A DNA stretch of 64,000 bases from Sulfurivermis fontis (lineage in GTDB: Bacteria; Pseudomonadota; Gammaproteobacteria; Thiohalomonadales; Thiohalomonadaceae), in NCBI RefSeq assembly GCF_004001245.1, contig NZ_AP018724.1, positions 186,001 to 250,000 of the forward strand. The letters are read 5' to 3'. Of this stretch, positions 61,882 to 64,000 are shown piece by piece. The position numbers were made by a program, and so were the translations under genes. The notes below the pieces were generated by a model, which saw only the letters and a list, made by a program, of their open reading frames with translations, ran no database searches and was not told the origin of the DNA. Position 1 is the first letter of the stretch. Every line of letters starts with the position of its first letter.

Positions 61882-62016
61882 GGTTGGCGGGGGGCGTGAG
61901 CCGGCCGGGAAAATCCTTAGTGCGCGGTGATCTGTGGATAGAACAATTGATTCGTTCGCGCCGGGCGGGAGATTTGCTATCACTGGCCGCACTGCCACCG
62001 ACCGAGGAATACGACC

Positions 62017-62760
62017 ATGTCCCTGCCATCCACCGCAGATATCGCCGCACTCGCGCACGACTATCACTACACCGAGCCGGAAGACATCCTGACACTTGCC
62101 TTCGAACGTCACGCCAATATCGCCATCTCCTTCAGCGGCGCGGAAGACGTCGTGCTGATCGATATGGCCTCGCGCCTGCGCCGCGAATTCAGCGTGTTTT
62201 CCCTCGATACCGGCCGTCTGCATCCGGAGACCTATCGCTTCATCGAGGAAGTGCGGAAGCAGTACGGCATCGTCATCGATGTGCTGTCGCCGGATGCGGC
62301 GGCAGTGGAGGCGCTGGTGCATGACAAGGGCCTGTACAGTTTTTACGGCGATGGCCACAAGGAGTGCTGCGCGGTGCGCAAGGTCGCGCCGCTGCGCCGC
62401 AAGCTGGCAGGGCTCGACGCCTGGATTACCGGTCAGCGCGAAGATCAGAGCAGCGGCACGCGCAGCGGCCTGCCGGTGATCCAGAACGACACGGCGTTTT
62501 CCACGCCGGAACATGCGCTGGTGAAGTACAACCCGCTGGCACGCTGGAGTTCGGCCCAGGTGTGGGACTATATCCGCCGCCACGATGTGCCCTACAACGC
62601 CCTGCACCGCCAGGGCTATATCAGCATCGGCTGCGAACCCTGCACGCGACCGGTGTTGCCCAACCAGCACGAGCGCGAGGGGCGCTGGTGGTGGGAGGAC
62701 GCGGCGGACAAGGAGTGCGGCCTGCACGCGGGCAACGTCGTCGCCGCGGCGGGGAGGTGA
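62017..62760 (+). CDS. cysH: Adenylyl-sulfate (APS) reductase, assimilatory, [4Fe-4S] type
   Basis: 247 residues. PP-loop fold with [16 protein letters not shown] and [12 protein letters not shown]. Four cluster cysteines (KECCAVRK and GCEPCTR) mark the [4Fe-4S] APS-reductase branch rather than the cluster-free PAPS type. The redox-active cysteine is in KECGLH near the C-terminus. It reduces APS to sulfite with thioredoxin-type donors. First of a cysH-trx-cysD run. Confidence 0.93.
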   Translation: MSLPSTADIAALAHDYHYTEPEDILTLAFERHANIAISFSGAEDVVLIDMASRLRREFSVFSLDTGRLHPETYRFIEEVRKQYGIVIDVLSPDAAAVEALVHDKGLYSFYGDGHKECCAVRKVAPLRRKLAGLDAWITGQREDQSSGTRSGLPVIQNDTAFSTPEHALVKYNPLARWSSAQVWDYIRRHDVPYNALHRQGYISIGCEPCTRPVLPNQHEREGRWWWEDAADKECGLHAGNVVAAAGR

Positions 62761-62763
62761 ACC

Positions 62764-63081
62764 ATGCGCCGTATCACCCTGGTATACAAGCTCAAGAGCG
62801 ACGGCCAACCATGCCGCGCCTGCGGCGAGCTGTTGGCGTCGCTGCGCCGCGGTGGTCAGCGGGCGTATATCGACCGGATGGTGGCGGCCGACGAACGCGA
62901 TCCGGCGGGGGAAGGATGGGAGCTGGCGCGCCGTTACGGTGCACGCAGCGCTCCGTTCTTTATCGTCGAGCAGGACGCCACCACGCGCGTCTACACCGAC
63001 TATCCGCAACTGCTGCGGGAGGTGCTGCATGCAGCACCGCGACCCGGCAGCGCGGCAACCGCCGGAGTCCGCTCATCATGA
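62764..63081 (+). CDS. Small thioredoxin-fold protein
   Basis: 105 residues. CxxC in [11 protein letters not shown] at about residues 14-24, and the cis-proline region [12 protein letters not shown]. The fold is thioredoxin/glutaredoxin-like. It lies 3 bp after cysH and overlaps cysD by 4 bases, so it could be the reductant for APS reductase or a related sulfur-relay protein. Not recognised as a named gene. Confidence 0.7.
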   Translation: MRRITLVYKLKSDGQPCRACGELLASLRRGGQRAYIDRMVAADERDPAGEGWELARRYGARSAPFFIVEQDATTRVYTDYPQLLREVLHAAPRPGSAATAGVRSS

Positions 63082-64000
63082 CGGCCAGTGCGTCCATGTG
63101 TCTGGCACCTGCGCTGCCGGCACTGACCCACCTGCAGCGGTTGGAGGCCGAGAGTATCCATATCATGCGTGAAGTGGTGGCCGAGGCGGAACGGCCGGTG
63201 ATGCTGTATTCCATCGGCAAGGACAGCGCGGTGATGCTGCACCTGGCGCGCAAGGCGTTCTATCCGGCGCCGCCGCCGTTTCCTCTGCTGCACGTGGACA
63301 CCACGTGGAAGTTCCGCGAGATGTATGCGTCGCGCGAGCGCATGGCACGGGAGAGTGGCATGGAACTCATCGTCCACGTCAACCAGGAGGGACTGGCCCA
63401 GGGCATCAACCCCTTCGACCACGGTTCGGCGCTGTATACCGACGTGATGAAGACCGAGGGGTTGAAGCAGGCGTTGGACAAGCACGGCTTCGATGCGGCC
63501 TTCGGCGGTGCGCGCCGCGATGAGGAAAAGTCGCGCGCCAAGGAACGTATCTTCTCGTTCCGCAGCGCCGCCCACCGCTGGGATCCGAAGAATCAGCGCC
63601 CGGAGCTATGGCGGCTGTACAACGCGCGCAAGCGCAGGGGCGAATCGGTGCGGGTGTTTCCGCTTTCCAACTGGACCGAGCTGGATATCTGGCAGTACAT
63701 CCATCTGGAGAACATACCCATCGTCCCGCTCTACTTCGCCGCCGAGCGGCCGGTGGTGGAGCGTGATGGCACGCTGCTCATGGTGGACGACGAACGCTTG
63801 CCGCTGCGGCCCGGCGAAGTGCCGGTCCGGCGCCAGGTGCGGTTCCGCACCCTGGGCTGCTATCCGCTCACCGGCGCCGTGGTGTCCACGGCCTCAACCC
63901 TGCCGGAGATCATCCGCGAGACACTGCTGGCGCACACCTCCGAGCGGCAGGGGCGCCTGATCGACCATGACGGCGCCACGTCGATGGAGAAGAAGAAACA
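63078..64000 (+). CDS. cysD: Sulfate adenylyltransferase subunit 2 (3' end cut by window)
   Basis: At least 307 residues from ATG 63078, no stop before 64000. PP-loop [56 protein letters not shown] and [16 protein letters not shown] are diagnostic of CysD. The visible end SMEKKK is normally only a few residues before the stop, so the gene is nearly complete. With CysN it forms APS from sulfate and ATP. Confidence 0.95.
   Translation, partial: MTASASMCLAPALPALTHLQRLEAESIHIMREVVAEAERPVMLYSIGKDSAVMLHLARKAFYPAPPPFPLLHVDTTWKFREMYASRERMARESGMELIVHVNQEGLAQGINPFDHGSALYTDVMKTEGLKQALDKHGFDAAFGGARRDEEKSRAKERIFSFRSAAHRWDPKNQRPELWRLYNARKRRGESVRVFPLSNWTELDIWQYIHLENIPIVPLYFAAERPVVERDGTLLMVDDERLPLRPGEVPVRRQVRFRTLGCYPLTGAVVSTASTLPEIIRETLLAHTSERQGRLIDHDGATSMEKKK

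Noticed and set aside
61882-62016. Sigma-54 promoter for cysH
   Set aside because: A TTGGCGGGG stretch lacks GC at the required 10-bp distance.

Overview
The window reads as chromosomal DNA of a GC-rich gammaproteobacterium. The order rsmD / ftsY-ftsE-ftsX-rpoH, a ubiC-ubiA-type pair, bioB-F-H-C-D and coaD next to a YfhL-type ferredoxin all point that way. A molybdoenzyme operon, a rhodanese, assimilatory sulfate reduction genes and two hemerythrins under FNR-like boxes suggest a facultative, inorganic-redox lifestyle, possibly a sulfur oxidiser (inference). No rRNA, tRNA, CRISPR array or intact transposase was found.

Layout. 1-6974: end of a TauD-like dioxygenase, an FNR-boxed hemerythrin/DUF2249/membrane-protein operon, a PlsC-GNAT acyltransferase, an LpxH-like phosphoesterase and a CHASE-GGDEF protein. 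7103-14343 (mostly minus): gamma-glutamyltransferase, ferredoxin, coaD, a zinc-ribbon membrane protein, rsmD and a two-subunit M16 peptidase. 14459-19610: ftsYEX, a two-receiver diguanylate cyclase, and rpoH behind a CIRCE operator. 19682-26466: a small secreted protein, a ZIP transporter, the biotin operon with a candidate BirA operator, and comF. 26567-31103: a Fur-boxed ferric-iron ABC transporter and a membrane thioredoxin. 31192-39540 (minus): a UbiA homologue lacking its aspartate motifs, ubiC, recG, an M48 protease, an SH3 protein, a CHASE2 adenylate cyclase, a HepT/MntA-type module and RidA. 39779-45261: a small membrane protein, a TA-flanked MITE, a lipoprotein whose 5' end comes from the MITE, and an RND efflux pair. 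45334-46381: an FNR-boxed membrane hemerythrin and a charged secreted protein.

46570-61881 is the most interesting part. A minus-strand operon encodes a four-cluster ferredoxin (B), an NrfD membrane subunit (C), a Tat-exported molybdopterin catalytic subunit (A) and a TorD chaperone (D). It is followed by a DUF309-like protein, a HisA/HisF-like barrel, a periplasmic rhodanese-fold protein without the active-site cysteine, a polyferredoxin and an unknown helical protein. Divergent from it lie a PhnD-like periplasmic binding protein (X), a sensor kinase (S) and a sigma-54 response regulator (R), then moaA, a rhodanese and a porin. Good sigma-54 (-24/-12) promoters precede B, moaA and the porin, with a weaker one at X. 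A repeated dyad GTTAC-N6-GTAAC occurs three times upstream of B and twice upstream of the porin, so the window appears to hold one sigma-54 regulon covering enzyme, porin and cofactor supply. The regulators resemble AioXSR/ArxXSR (arsenite) and more loosely TtrSR (tetrathionate). The catalytic subunit has aspartate in place of the third cluster cysteine, and its substrate cannot be read from sequence.

62017-64000 carries cysH (four-cysteine APS-reductase type), a small thioredoxin-fold gene and an almost complete cysD.

Several intergenic gaps, often inside operons, hold long imperfect hairpins. Their arms are iterations of short words that differ from site to site. Four of them share a conserved core of about 60 bp.
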